A DNA stretch of 64,000 nucleotides from CAWJTV01 sp963845695 (lineage in GTDB: Bacteria; Planctomycetota; Planctomycetia; Isosphaerales; Isosphaeraceae), in the NCBI GenBank assembly GCA_963845695.1, contig CAWJTQ010000009.1:434001-498000 (forward strand), written 5' to 3'. The translations under genes were made by a program, and so were the position numbers. Numbering within the stretch: position 1 is the first letter of the stretch; each line of letters starts with the position of its first letter. The notes below the pieces were generated by a model, which saw only the letters and a program-made list of their open reading frames with translations, ran no database searches and was not told the DNA's origin. Positions 46,385 through 55,395 of this stretch are shown one piece after another.

Positions 46385-46953
46385 ATCCCGACCCGAACGA
46401 GTGTTCCGGATCGTCGCCGACGCATTTCACAAGGCTCCCGACCGCCTCCTTCACGATCCGGCCGGCGGGGCCCGACGATGCGGAGGTCCTGGCGAACCTG
46501 GTTCGCGATCTGGCGATCTATGAGAAGCTGGAGCACCTCGCGCAGGCGACACCCGACGACTTCCGTTGGCACCTCTTCGGCCCGCGCCCCGCGGCCGAGG
46601 CCGCGCTGGCTGAAGTGGGCGGGGAGCCGGCTGGGTTCGCCCTCTGGTTCTCTAACTTTTCGACGTTTCGAGGCCAGCCGGGACTGTACCTGGAAGATAT
46701 CTTCGTGAGGCCGGAATTCCGCGGTCGTGGGATCGGCAAGGCCCTGCTGGCGTCCCTCGCCCGGCTGGCCGTGGAGCGCGGCTGCGGCCGGCTCGAGTGG
46801 TCTGTGCTCGACTGGAACGCGCCGTCGATCGCCTTCTACCGCGCACTGGGGGCCAGACCGATGGACGAGTGGACCGTCTACCGCCTCGATGAGGAGCCGC
46901 TCCGCCGCCTGGCCGCGCTGGCCCGAGACTCCGGATTGTCAACGCCTGCCTGA
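46381..46953 (+). CDS. GNAT-family N-acetyltransferase
   Basis: 190 residues from the ATG at 46381, overlapping the hisD stop. GNAT fold: FTIRPAGPDDAEVLANLVRD, then EPAGFALWFSNFSTFRGQPG, LYLEDIFVRPEFRGRGIGKA (acetyl-CoA pyrophosphate loop RxxGxG/A) and GCGRLEWSVLDWNAPSIAFY, ending YRALGARPMDEWTVYRL. The FSTFxGxxGLYLEDIFVxPxxRGxGIGKALL series is that of diamine/spermidine-type acetyltransferases (SAT-like, as in eukaryotic SSAT). It lies inside the histidine operon but has no known role in it; probably co-transcribed passenger. hisC follows 15 bp downstream. Confidence 0.88.
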   Translation: MNPDPNECSGSSPTHFTRLPTASFTIRPAGPDDAEVLANLVRDLAIYEKLEHLAQATPDDFRWHLFGPRPAAEAALAEVGGEPAGFALWFSNFSTFRGQPGLYLEDIFVRPEFRGRGIGKALLASLARLAVERGCGRLEWSVLDWNAPSIAFYRALGARPMDEWTVYRLDEEPLRRLAALARDSGLSTPA

Positions 46954-46968
46954 GAGGACCCGAACGGA

Positions 46969-48029
46969 ATGACCCGCTTCTTTCGTCCGAACATCGCGCG
47001 GATGGCCGGCTACGTACCGGGCGAGCAGCCGCGCGACGGCGGATTCACCAAGCTGAACACCAACGAGAATCCCTATCCGCCGTCGCCCCGGGTGAAGGCG
47101 GCGATCGCCGAGGCGGTGACCGACCGGCTCCGCCTCTACCCCGACCCGATGTCCACCGAGTTGTGTCGGACCGCGGCGCAGTTGCACGGTGTCGAGCCCG
47201 AGATGGTCCTGGCCGGCAACGGATCGGACGACATCCTGACGATCGTGACGCGCGCCTTCGTGGGGCCGGGCGAACCGGCGGCGTTTGCCTCGCCGAGCTA
47301 CCTGCTCTACTCGACCCTCATCCAGCTCCAGGATGGCCGCGCCGTGACGGTGCCCTACTCGCGGGACTGGACGCTGGACCACGCCGCGCTGGCTGTCCCC
47401 GGCCTCAAGCTCGTGTACCTGGCCAACCCGGACAGCCCCTCGGGCACCGCATTGCCACGCACCGAGATCGCCGAAGTGGCGAGGACACTCGACTGCCCGC
47501 TCCTGGTCGACGAAGCCTATGCCGATTTTGCCGACCCGGAATTCCACAGCATCCCCCTGCTGGCGGAACACCCGAACCTGATCGTCACACGATCCTTCAG
47601 CAAGGGTTACAGCCTGGCCGGCATCCGCCTGGGCTACCTGGTCGCCCGGCCCGAGATGGTCGAGCACCTGATCAAGGTCAAGGACTCGTATAACTGCAAC
47701 CTGCTGAGCCAGGTCGCGGGCGTCGCCGCACTGCGGGATCAAGACGTACCTCGCGACGACTCGAGCCAGGGTTCAGGCGACGCGAGCGCGATTGACCGAC
47801 GCGTTACGCACTCTCGGCTATGAGGTCCCTGACAGCCAGTCCAACTTCGTCTGGGCGACCAACGGCCCGCCCGCGCGCGACCTTCCAGAAGCTCAAGGAC
47901 CGCAAGATCCTGGTCCGGCTGATGGCCTATGACGGCTATCCCGAGGGCTTGAGGATCAGCGTCGGAACGGATGAGGAAATCGACCGCTTCCTCGATGTGC
48001 TTCGTCAAACCGTGACCTGTAACCCATGA
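46969..48029 (+). CDS. hisC: histidinol-phosphate aminotransferase, two frame breaks
   Basis: PLP enzyme of fold type I converting imidazole-acetol phosphate to histidinol phosphate. MTRFFRPNIARMAGYVPGEQ, LNTNENPYPPSP, LAGNGSDDILTIVTRAFVGP, YLANPDSPSGTA, LLVDEAYADFA and the PLP-lysine block TRSFSKGYSLAGIRLGYLVA are all in the first frame. After GVAALRDQ (about 47743) the frame changes to YLATTRARVQATRARLTDAL, LRTLGYEVPDSQSNFVWATN and PPAR, and near 47878 in a GCGCGC run it changes again to ATFQKLKDRKILVRLMAYDG and LRISVGTDEEIDRF to TGA at 48029. Everything of a normal HisC is present, so I read these as indel errors or very recent mutations rather than old decay. Confidence 0.88.
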
Positions 48030-48039
48030 CTGATGACCC

Positions 48040-48642
48040 ATGACGAATGACCCAGTGCAACGTTTCGCCGAGATCGTACGGAAGACCCGCGAGACCGACA
48101 TCCGGCTGAGCCTCCGACTCGACGGGGAGGGGCGGGCCGAGGTGAGCACCGGCATCGGCTTCCTCGATCACATGCTCGAGCTGTTCGCCCGGCATTCGCT
48201 CGTGGACTTGACCGTCGCCTGCACGGGGGACTTGCACGTCGACGGCCATCACACGACCGAGGACGTGGGCATCTGCCTGGGTCAGGCGATCGATCGGGCG
48301 CTGGGCGATCGTGCGGGGATCCGACGATATGGCCACGCGGTGTTGCCGATGGATGAGACGCTGGTGACCGTTGCCGTGGACCTGGGCGGACGTCCGTACT
48401 GGGTCTGGGAGGTGACCATGCCGTCGCCCAAGATCGGGACGTTCGACAGCGAGCTGGTCGCCGACTTCTGGCAGGCGGTTGCCACTCAGGGACGGATGAA
48501 CTTCCACGCCCTGCTACACCACGGCCGCAACACGCACCACATCAGCGAGGCCGTCTTCAAAGCCGCGGCCCGAGCCCTCCGCATGGCGCTCGAGGCCGAC
48601 CCCCGTTGTACCGGGGTCCCTTCGACCAAGGGGACGCTCTAG
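48040..48642 (+). CDS. hisB: imidazoleglycerol-phosphate dehydratase
   Basis: Dehydrates imidazoleglycerol phosphate. 200 residues, the monofunctional bacterial type without the phosphatase domain. Di-manganese ligand motifs: GFLDHMLELFARH, VDGHHTTEDVGI, and the second set FHALLHHGRNTHHISEAVFK. Start MTNDPVQRFAEIVRKTRETD, 10 bp after hisC. The last residues GVPSTKGTL are the usual family end. Final gene of the hisD-GNAT-hisC-hisB cluster. Confidence 0.96.
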   Translation: MTNDPVQRFAEIVRKTRETDIRLSLRLDGEGRAEVSTGIGFLDHMLELFARHSLVDLTVACTGDLHVDGHHTTEDVGICLGQAIDRALGDRAGIRRYGHAVLPMDETLVTVAVDLGGRPYWVWEVTMPSPKIGTFDSELVADFWQAVATQGRMNFHALLHHGRNTHHISEAVFKAAARALRMALEADPRCTGVPSTKGTL

Positions 48643-48904
48643 AATGGTTCACAAATGTGTCGCGCCCGCGACGGTGCTCGCGCGGCGCGGCGCGTGCACG
48701 ACCCGAGCGATTCACACTCAGGAGCCGCCGGCCTGAGAGCAGGTGGCATAACAGGTGGGATAGGGGGAAAAATCTATCCGTTAGTACACTAGATGCAGCG
48801 GCTCTGATGCAACGAAACCTAGTATGTGATAATTATAGAATACATGGTGATCTCCTTGCAACGTGTTTGCGAACCGTTCGCATGGCTACCAGTAAAGGTC
48901 CGAA
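48643..48904. other. intergenic region with AT-rich segment
   Basis: No gene. GC-rich at the left, but 48770-48850 is AT-rich (TATGTGATAATTATAGAATA at about 48823) and is the likely promoter zone for the downstream membrane-protein gene; no convincing -35/-10 pair can be fixed. Confidence 0.4.
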
Positions 48905-49963
48905 ATGACAAATCCCGCACACCGCTCGAAGCTCAGCCTGATCATCAATGTTGCCCTGGTGGCGCTGGCCTTCGGCCTGCTGGGACTGGTGATCTGGAGG
49001 AATCGCGACAAGCTCCGCGACGTCTTCAGCCACCCGCTCGATCTCCGCCTGCTGGGACTGGCGATGGCGATCTACTTGACCGGGCTCGTCTCCACCTTCT
49101 TCCGATGGTTCTTCCTGGTGCGGGTCATCGACTCGCGGTTCACCCTCCGCGCGGCGATCCTCCTGGGCTTCATCGGCAACGTGTTCAACCTGGTGATCCC
49201 GGGCGCGGTGGGGGGCGACCTGATCAAGGCGGCCTACCTGGCGCGGATGCACATCAAGAAGACCCAGGCCATCGCGTCCATGGTCATCGACCGGATCGTG
49301 GGACTCCTCGGCCTGTTCATCCTGGCGTCGATCGGCGGCCTGATCGCCTGGAATGCGAACCCTCCGACCGAGGTCCGCCAGTTGATCGTGGCCGCCTGGA
49401 TCGCGACCGGCCTCGGCGTGCTCGTCCTGGCGGCGATCTTCGGCCAGGTGTTCACCGCGATCTTTCCTCAACTGGGGAGAGGGCATTCCCGGTTGAGCCT
49501 GATCGTCTCCGAGCTGAAGGAGATGTCAACGACCTACCGGCGCCGGCTGGACGTGGTCTCGTTTTGCACGTTGATGTCGATGGGCAACCATACGCTCAAC
49601 GTGCTCGCGTTCTACACCGTCGGGAAGATGCTCTTCCCGGCAATGACGACCACCATTGCCCAGCACTTCCTGATGGTCCCTTTGATCCTCTTCACGACGG
49701 CCGTGCCGCTCCCCTTCGGGGCCCTGGGCATGAGCGAGCTGGTCGCCGAGCAGATCTTCAATCTCGTCGGCCATCCCGGGGGTGATCTAGCAATGATCGG
49801 CTTCCGCGTGCTGATGTACGGTAGCGGCCTGATCGGTGCCTGCGTCTACCTGGCCAAGCTCAAGGACGTGCGTGGGCTCACCACCGCCGCTCACGAGATC
49901 GAGGAGGGATTGAGCGAGGGCGAGTTGAGCGATGATGACGAAAACGATGAACCGGAGGGCTGA
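48905..49963 (+). CDS. lysylphosphatidylglycerol synthase TM-region family protein (UPF0104)
   Basis: 352 residues, about eight transmembrane helices (LIINVALVALAFGLLGLVIW, GLAMAIYLTGLVSTFFRWFF, LLGFIGNVFNLVIPGAVGGD, IVGLLGLFILASIGGLIAW, and others). The block FNLVIPGAVGGDLIKAAYLA is the family hallmark (N-x-x-x-PGxxGGDxxRxxxL), and PLPFGALGMSEL is the second (P-x-x-x-GxxGxxE). Such flippase-like proteins accompany lipid modification or sugar-lipid export; the aminoacyl-transferase domain of true MprF is absent. The C-terminal tail is acidic (GLSEGELSDDDENDE). Confidence 0.88.
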   Translation: MTNPAHRSKLSLIINVALVALAFGLLGLVIWRNRDKLRDVFSHPLDLRLLGLAMAIYLTGLVSTFFRWFFLVRVIDSRFTLRAAILLGFIGNVFNLVIPGAVGGDLIKAAYLARMHIKKTQAIASMVIDRIVGLLGLFILASIGGLIAWNANPPTEVRQLIVAAWIATGLGVLVLAAIFGQVFTAIFPQLGRGHSRLSLIVSELKEMSTTYRRRLDVVSFCTLMSMGNHTLNVLAFYTVGKMLFPAMTTTIAQHFLMVPLILFTTAVPLPFGALGMSELVAEQIFNLVGHPGGDLAMIGFRVLMYGSGLIGACVYLAKLKDVRGLTTAAHEIEEGLSEGELSDDDENDEPEG

Positions 49964-49997
49964 CGAGCCGAGGCTTCGAGTTCGATGCCAACCTGCG

Positions 49998-50297
49998 TTA
50001 TCCGTTCATCGCCTCCGGCTCGTCGGGGATCTGGGCACCATGCCAAACCGCGTCGACCCAGACGGTTTTCTCTCGAACACGGTAGAAGAACCGGTAAGGT
50101 TGGACGTACACCTCGCGACAGGGCAGGTGGGGGAACTCGGCCACCACTGAACCGGAGTTGGGAGACTTCCTCGGCCGCCTGAGCGTCCTCTCGGATCGCT
50201 GTCGGAACCGCCTGGCGGCCTGGGGACTCCTCCGACGGATCGAATCGATGGCATCGAGGAACTGCGCCCGACCCGTGGCCGTGAATCGGACGTCCAT
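49998..50297 (-). CDS. RelE/ParE-type toxin
   Basis: 99 residues, MDVRFTATGRAQFLDAIDSI onward: beta-strand, two helices (AIDSIRRRSPQAARRFRQRS), then strands VAEFPHLPCREVYVQPYRFF and YRVREKTVWVDAVWHGAQIP. This is the ParE/RelE fold with the typical C-terminal V-x-Y-xFY-R-V-x-x-x-x-V-W-V-x-x-V-x-HG. The antitoxin gene lies directly upstream, two bases away, on the same strand. The target is unknown: ParE-like toxins block gyrase, RelE-like ones cut mRNA. Confidence 0.87.
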   Translation of the reverse strand: MDVRFTATGRAQFLDAIDSIRRRSPQAARRFRQRSERTLRRPRKSPNSGSVVAEFPHLPCREVYVQPYRFFYRVREKTVWVDAVWHGAQIPDEPEAMNG

Positions 50298-50299
50298 GA

Positions 50300-50575
50300 T
50301 CAGCCTTCCGACAGGAGCTTGTCGGCTTCGGTCAGCACGCTGTCAAGGCTGTGGCCCATGCCGCTAGCGATCTCTTGTTCGCCCCGAGCCAGGAGCTCCA
50401 GGATCGCTCGCTGGTTCTCCAATCGCTGAAAGGCGTCGATGCTCAGGAGGACGGCTGTCGCCCGCCCCCGCTGTGTGATAAAGATGGGCTCATTCGAATC
50501 CCGCGCCTTCTTCAGGACGGCTGCCGCCTCCTGTCTGAGATCGGATACCGGAACGATGGCGGGGACTCTAGCCAC
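50300..50575 (-). CDS. Phd/YefM-type antitoxin
   Basis: About 91 residues from a GTG at 50575 (MARVPAIVPVSDLRQEAAAV). GGAGG on the minus strand (50588-50584) lies 8 nt before this GTG, which decides the start over longer frames. N-terminal DNA-binding module: VSDLRQEAAAVLKKARDSNE, then PIFITQRGRATAVLLSIDAF, which is the Phd/YefM pattern. The C-terminal part (QRLENQRAILELLARGEQEI) should wrap around the toxin. It neutralises the ParE-like toxin and represses its own operon. Confidence 0.87.
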   Translation of the reverse strand: MARVPAIVPVSDLRQEAAAVLKKARDSNEPIFITQRGRATAVLLSIDAFQRLENQRAILELLARGEQEIASGMGHSLDSVLTEADKLLSEG

Positions 50576-50583
50576 GATAAGTA

Positions 50584-50612
50584 CCTCCAAACGTACGTTT
50601 AAGGGTATCATA
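50584..50612 (-). promoter_or_regulatory. candidate autoregulatory operator of the toxin-antitoxin operon
   Basis: AAACGTACGTTT at 50589-50600 is a perfect 12-bp palindrome directly upstream of the GGAGG ribosome site (50584-50588). TATGAT on the minus strand (50612-50607) may be the -10 box. Position and symmetry suit binding by a Phd-type antitoxin dimer. Confidence 0.5.
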
Positions 50613-50911
50613 GAACGCGGCGGAGAGCAAGTTATCTCCGGAAAGCGGGTTCCTCTTGCCGAATACGCGAGGAGCCGATGCGACATACAACTATGAGACT
50701 GATCAGGATCACGATTCTCGCGGGACTTGCGCTGGCGGCTGCGCCCCACGCCGGCCTGAAATCGGCGATCGACGGCGTAAAGCCGGGGCCGATGCCAGCG
50801 ACAGGTAACAACCCCTGGTGGTGCGAAAGCCGACTCGTTGGAGACCCGATAACTCCCCTGTCACCCTGTCACCCTATCAAGGGCGCACGACCGGGATTGT
50901 AATTGTCGGAT
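50613..50911. other. gene-poor spacer
   Basis: A frame from about 50693 begins like a signal peptide (MRLIRITILAGLALAAAPHA) but runs only about 70 residues into the ISKra4 flank. I do not count it as a gene; it may be the start of a secreted protein gene cut by the transposon. Confidence 0.3.
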
Positions 50912-52812
50912 CTACATAGCAGAGCGGTAGCAGCGTCGCCCAGTCGCCCCCGCTTCCCGATCTTTCCAGAATGTCTCCATGGGCTCGGTCTCGCTCCAGT
51001 AGTCGGCCCGGAGCTGGAGGACCGCCTCGGCTCCCTCCTCGGACCAGAACTTCTCCGTCCCCTTCACGCGGCGGTTGAACTGCTTGACCGTCGACTCCAC
51101 ATGACTGGAGGTCATCGGCAGACCCAGCCGACGATACTCGTCGTAGTGCATCTGATCCTGATGATTTCTCAGGCACCTCAACCCCTCGGCCACCACGCGC
51201 CTGGGGCTACTCTCGGATTCGTCGGCTCCCGGTAGACCTAACGCCTGCTGCCGCGGCCCCAACTCCGTGATCACCTCCGCCACGCCGCCCTTGCCAGACC
51301 CAACTGATCCAGCGCACATACACCTCCCAGCCTGCCGCGAAGCTCCGCCCCGCCATCGCCACAGCGAAAACATACGATAACACGTGGATGAAATCCAGAA
51401 TCGCCACGAAATCGCTGAACCACCGCTTTTGGACCGTCGCGTTGGCTTCGGCTCCATCGCTCAGGAACGCCTTGCGCCGCGCCGCGTAGAACCCTCGCGC
51501 AAAGGCCGCCGCCGCCAAGATCGCTCCGAACGCTTGGATCGCTTGCCGCGTGGCCACCATCGACTTGACGCGTACCGCCGGTGGAGTGTACTCCGGGCAC
51601 GGCAAGGGGTTTTCCTCCTCCGCCTCCGGCGGGTCGGCCACGGCATCCTCACCCGCTGGGCAGCCCTTGCGCAGCTCGCGGACCAGTTTGAGGATTCGCA
51701 ACGGCTTGACGAAGTGCTGGGGAATTGTGGGACAGGGATCCACCGTGGATTCCTCGCGGGTCATCGTCATCAACAGGCCGATCTTGTCTTCCCGCCAGTG
51801 ACCACTTCGGACCTGGGACAGGGGCGGCGCTGATTCGGCGGGCCGGACCTCCAGCGCCGGTTCGGTGACCGCTGGCGACTCGGCGGGCCGGACCTCCAGC
51901 GCCGGTTCGGCCTTGGCCAGCAACTGGCTGCGCCGGGCCTGGATCGCGGCCTCTGCTCCCGGCAGCGACCGAGCATACTGGGCCAGGCTCACGGGCTCTG
52001 CTCTGGGCATCGATGCGGTGGGCCGGGGCTCCCCGGGCGGTTCAGCCGCTACGGCCGGGCTGGCCACAGCCGCAGCCGTCGCGGCGCTGGCAGACTCCCG
52101 GGCCGCGCCGCTTTTAGCCGCCGCACTCGAGGGCCAGTCGCGGATCTGAAGCCGTCCCCCATCCATCGACACCACCGCCAAGTCCGGGGGATGAGCCACC
52201 GGGGTGGCGAACTGCTCCATCATCGGTAAGTCGAGGAAGGCTTGGACCTGTTTCGCACGCTGATCCACCCGCTCCTGGCCAATCCGCTCGCTCACGCCTC
52301 CACCTGCTTCTCGGAGATCTTCAGGCGGGCCAGGTTCAGCAAATCCTTGCGGCCAGCGGCAAACGACGTGTTGTGCACCCCCGCGTAGACGATCTGCTTC
52401 TGGACATGAGGGCTGTAGCGGCCCTGGTCAATCCCCAAACTCCGGGACTGAGGGAAAAAAAGCGGCCCGACATTTGGGGCAGTAGCGTTGCGGCTCGATC
52501 CAGTGAACCGTCCCCACAGTGGTGGTGACGGCCCGGGGTTGGCCCGGAGGCCCCGCGCGCACAGGGGAGCCGCAAACCCCACAGGTTTGGGCTGCGGCCG
52601 GGACGGCTTGGGCCTGGCCAGCGAGGGCCTAGTCCATCATGCCGCGGGAGACCGCCTGGCCAATCTGGACGGCCAATTCCTCCAAGTTCGAGAACTGGGT
52701 GCCCCAGGGCATGCCCTCGGCACCGAAGAGCTTCTGGAGGAAAGGTTTTGCGACCCCCTGAATCAGATTCTCCTGATCGACGACGACGGCGGCCGGATCG
52801 GCTGTATGAGCC
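50912..52812 (-). pseudogene. ISKra4-family transposase, interrupted
   Basis: Reconstructed from 52812 (MAHTADPAAVVVDQENLIQG) to 50912. After GQAVSRGMMD an in-frame TAG (52631-52629) interrupts; the frame then gives the zinc-ribbon part QTCGVCGSPVRAGPPGQPRA and RYCPKCRAAF. At a run of seven T (about 52455-52461) it shifts to FFPQSRSLGIDQGRYSPHVQ. A Pro/Ala-rich insert (about 51800-52120) carries EPALEVRPAES twice. The catalytic part includes LAVVSMDGGRLQIRD (first Asp), FVAILDFIHVLSYVF and, after another shift near 51290, GLPMTSSHVESTVKQFNRRV with the Glu, ending FWSEEGAEAVLQLRADY. Three breaks mean it is inactive as read. Confidence 0.75.
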
Positions 52813-53338
52813 ATCCCTAACTGCTCCTTCCAGTTGTGACTCGGCGGGACGAGACGTTTCCAACGCCCACTGTAAGCGAACAGGTTTTCCGATGCAAAGT
52901 GTGTCGTGCGCCCTGAGCGAGCGCAGCGAACGAGATGGCCTTGCATCGCGGTCCGCAGAAAGCTAGGCTGAGCTTTCGCAAGCAATGGTTGACCGCGGCC
53001 CGGGCGATCCCCAGACCGCGGTCTTTCTTATTCAATCGGACCGGGCAGGGCGCGGACGATTGGGAGAGGGTGTCGAATCCCGTGTCGTGCCGAGTTGCCC
53101 GACGATGGAGACTTCTTGAGGCCGACCGCCCACGGGCGATCGCGAGTCCGGCCCGAATCAGCGTGACGGTCGACTGGGTCTTCTCCTCCCCGAATCTTTT
53201 GGTGAGCAAGCCGAGTTGAGCCAGCACCCCTGAGGATGGATCAGCCGCTTGCGTCCCGTCGAATCCGGCTCTGAGGGTTCGACCGCGCCCGGTCCCAGTC
53301 GAGGGAGGTCGTAGGTCAGAAAGAGGGAGCAAACCCGG
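52813..53338. other. gene-free region with a terminator-like hairpin
   Basis: No gene supported. GACCGCGG (52991-52998) and CCGCGGTC (53016-53023) form an 8-bp stem with a 17-nt loop, followed by TTTCTTA on the plus strand, a possible Rho-independent terminator. A GCGAGCGCAGCGAACGAG-like segment at about 52916 looks like repeat debris. Confidence 0.4.
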
Positions 53339-53818
53339 ATGTCCACCGACCGAATCCCCATGTCGAAGGAAGGCTACGACAAGCTCAAGGCCCAGCTCGA
53401 TAAGTACAAAAACGAGGACATGCCCCGGATTGCCGAGCAAATCGCCCAGGCCCGGGGATACGGCGACCTGTCGGAAAATGCCGAGTTCGACGCGGCCGTC
53501 GAGGCACAGGGGATGCTCCAGGCCCGGATCAACGAGCTTCAGAATAAGCTCAGTCAAGCGTTCCTTGTGGATACGACCAAGCTCTCCACCGAACGCGCGG
53601 CCTATGGATTGAAGATCCGGGTCCTCGACCTCGACTTCAACGAGGAGGAAGACTACATCCTCGTCGGCCCCGGAGAGGAAGACCCTGATCAGGATAAGAT
53701 CCCGATCACCGGACCGGTCGGCCAGAGCCTAGTCGGCAAGAAGGTCGGCGACCAGGTTCAGGTCCAGGTTCCTCGAGGCGTGCGCACCTTGAAAATCGTC
53801 GAGATCAGCCTGGCCTGA
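53339..53818 (+). CDS. greA: transcription elongation factor GreA
   Basis: 159 residues, standard length. The N-terminal coiled coil (GYDKLKAQLDKYKNEDMPRI through INELQNKLSQAFLVDT) has the tip acidic loop GDLSENAEFDAA, whose Asp and Glu enter the RNA polymerase channel and promote cleavage of backtracked RNA. The C-terminal FKBP-like domain contains EDYILVGPGEEDPDQDKIPI and GPVGQSLVGKKVGDQVQVQV. The start at 53339 is MSTDRIPMSKEGYDKLKAQL; MSKEGY (53360) is an alternative. Confidence 0.95.
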   Translation: MSTDRIPMSKEGYDKLKAQLDKYKNEDMPRIAEQIAQARGYGDLSENAEFDAAVEAQGMLQARINELQNKLSQAFLVDTTKLSTERAAYGLKIRVLDLDFNEEEDYILVGPGEEDPDQDKIPITGPVGQSLVGKKVGDQVQVQVPRGVRTLKIVEISLA

Positions 53819-53870
53819 GACGTAGTGGGGGCGGGTGAGCGATGGCGGGAACGAACCAAGGATTCGCCCG

Positions 53871-54631
53871 TCAGCCACCATCGGACAAGACCATCCCCGG
53901 CATTCCCAACGACTGCCATTCGGCAGGGATGGGTGCGACGAGGGTCATCACGGTCTGAAGGATCGGATGCCGGACCTCGAGCGACCGGGCATGAAGCGCG
54001 ATGGTGTGCGACGTAACAAAGGCTGTGACTGACCCGTATTCCACATCACCGAGGATCGGCGTGCCTCGTGCGGCGGTTTGGGCGCGGAGTTGATGGGTTC
54101 GACCAGTCCGCGGCCAGAGTCGCAGCCAGGCGCAACCGGATGGCAGGCCCGTGGTCGCGTTGTGCCGCACCAGGGTCAGTGCCTGGCGCGAGCCTGGAGT
54201 CTCCGGCGCGACCACCCGGACCAATCCCGTCTGGCTGGGACGGGTCAACCAGTCAGACCAGGTTTCCTCGACTGATTCGGCGGACGGAGCGGGTGCGCGC
54301 GGGCGTCGGCAGGGCCATCTCCGAGCCGCCCCAACTCCACGATCGCCCAGTATTCCTTGACCACCCGTCGCTTTTCGAATGCCGAGGAGAGTCGGCGGGC
54401 CGCCTTCGGCGTTTTGGCCCAGAGCAGGACGCCTGACGTCGGCCGGTCCAGCCGGTGGACGATCCCCAGGTAGACCGACTCCGGTTCGGCGGGATTGAGA
54501 TAGCGGCGAATCGCCGACTCCAGGGTCATTTCGCCCGGCGGAGCCCATTGGCCCTGGGTAAACTGCCCGGCCGGCTTGGCGACGGCCAGGCAGTCGGAAT
54601 CCTCATACAAAATGACCAGGGAGGGGCTCAT
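53871..54631 (-). CDS. RluA-family pseudouridine synthase, frameshifted
   Basis: Converts uridine to pseudouridine in rRNA or tRNA. The first frame from 54631 (MSPSLVILYEDSDCLAVAKP) has LAVAKPAGQ and the catalytic Asp in YLGIVHRLDRPTSGVLLWAK. After LGDGPADARA (about 54295, in CCCGCGCGCACCC) the other frame continues PAPSAESVEETWSDWLTRPS, ALTLVRHNATTGLPSGCAWL, LWPRTGRTHQLRAQTAARGT and ILGDVEYG, then ALHARSLEVRHPI. All motifs (HRLD, GRTHQ, LR, LGD, HA) are present, so the break is a single indel. Transcribed toward greA (convergent). Confidence 0.88.
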
Positions 54632-54659
54632 CACGCCAGTGGTTTGTGGTCAGTCGTTC

Positions 54660-55064
54660 TCAGTGACCCGGGTAGGCTCCCACAGGCGCAAGACCGGTGG
54701 GACTCCCGTACCGGTTATCCGTGGGTTGCCCAAAGTTCGCCGAGCTCGGAGCAGGCGTGCCCAGAGCCGGGGCCGATCCAGCGCCGGCGGACGAGCCGTC
54801 CAGTCCCGGGGTGCCCGAGGTGCTCCCTGGACCCGGCATACCCGGCATGCCCGGCGTACCACTGTTGTTGTACAAGCCCGCTCCGATCGAGTTATTCGGG
54901 TGCGGGGCGGAGTTAAAACTCAAGTCGGGCGCCCCGCCGGTCGTGGAATACTGCTTCCCGGGCGGTACCTCGTTCCGCGTGCTCCGGCAGCCCGAAGCCG
55001 CGACGACCACGCCCAAGATCGCAACTAAAGTCCCGCCGGTCAGGACGCGTCTGAGTCGATCCAT
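54660..55064 (-). CDS. small proline/glycine-rich lipoprotein
   Basis: 134 residues from the ATG at 55064 (MDRLRRVLTGGTLVAILGVV); GGAGG lies 8 nt before it, which favours this start over ATG 55070. Signal peptide ends in lipobox VVAASGC (about residue 25). The mature part is low complexity: STTGGAPDLSFNSAPHPNNS and GTPGMPGMPGPGSTSGTPGL. No known domain. Probably an outer or inner membrane lipoprotein with a flexible tail; function unknown. Confidence 0.6.
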   Translation of the reverse strand: MDRLRRVLTGGTLVAILGVVVAASGCRSTRNEVPPGKQYSTTGGAPDLSFNSAPHPNNSIGAGLYNNSGTPGMPGMPGPGSTSGTPGLDGSSAGAGSAPALGTPAPSSANFGQPTDNRYGSPTGLAPVGAYPGH

Positions 55065-55247
55065 CGACATGACCTCCTCCTTCCCTGGTGCCCGACGCGC
55101 TCCGGCGCCGTGGCGAAAGTGAGTTCCTAAGCTGGGCCGATTATGAAAGCGACGAGCGTCCGTTGCCGTCGCCAACGCTTCGAGAAAGGACAGCGTGAAA
55201 AACCCGATCAGACGAGGGGTACCGCCGAGTAGGTCGAGGGGAGAGGC

Positions 55248-55276
55248 CCTCGGAAGGACGAACGGTCCTTCCGAGG
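55248..55276 (-). terminator. strong hairpin downstream of the superoxide dismutase gene
   Basis: CCTCGGAAGGAC (55248-55259) and GTCCTTCCGAGG (55265-55276) form a perfect 12-bp stem with a 5-nt loop. It lies 120 nt after the stop of the minus-strand sod gene, so it could end that transcript, though no T-run follows. The surrounding 330-bp gap (55065-55395) has no gene. Confidence 0.4.
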
Positions 55277-55395
55277 CGGTCGGAATGATACGAAATACCC
55301 GTGAGGGGTCAAGCGGAATCGCGGAATCGACCGAACCCGCGTCGTCAAAACCACCAGTCGCGCCCACCATGGCCCCGCGCAGGATTCGCGGTAAC

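Noticed and set aside
48770..48850. tRNA gene or riboswitch in the AT-rich intergenic segment
   Set aside because: No T-loop GTTCRA motif, no cloverleaf arms and no recognisable aptamer core; it is more likely a promoter region.
52935..53219. Plus-strand 94-codon frame upstream of greA
   Set aside because: Arg-rich chance frame with no motif, overlapping a terminator-like hairpin.
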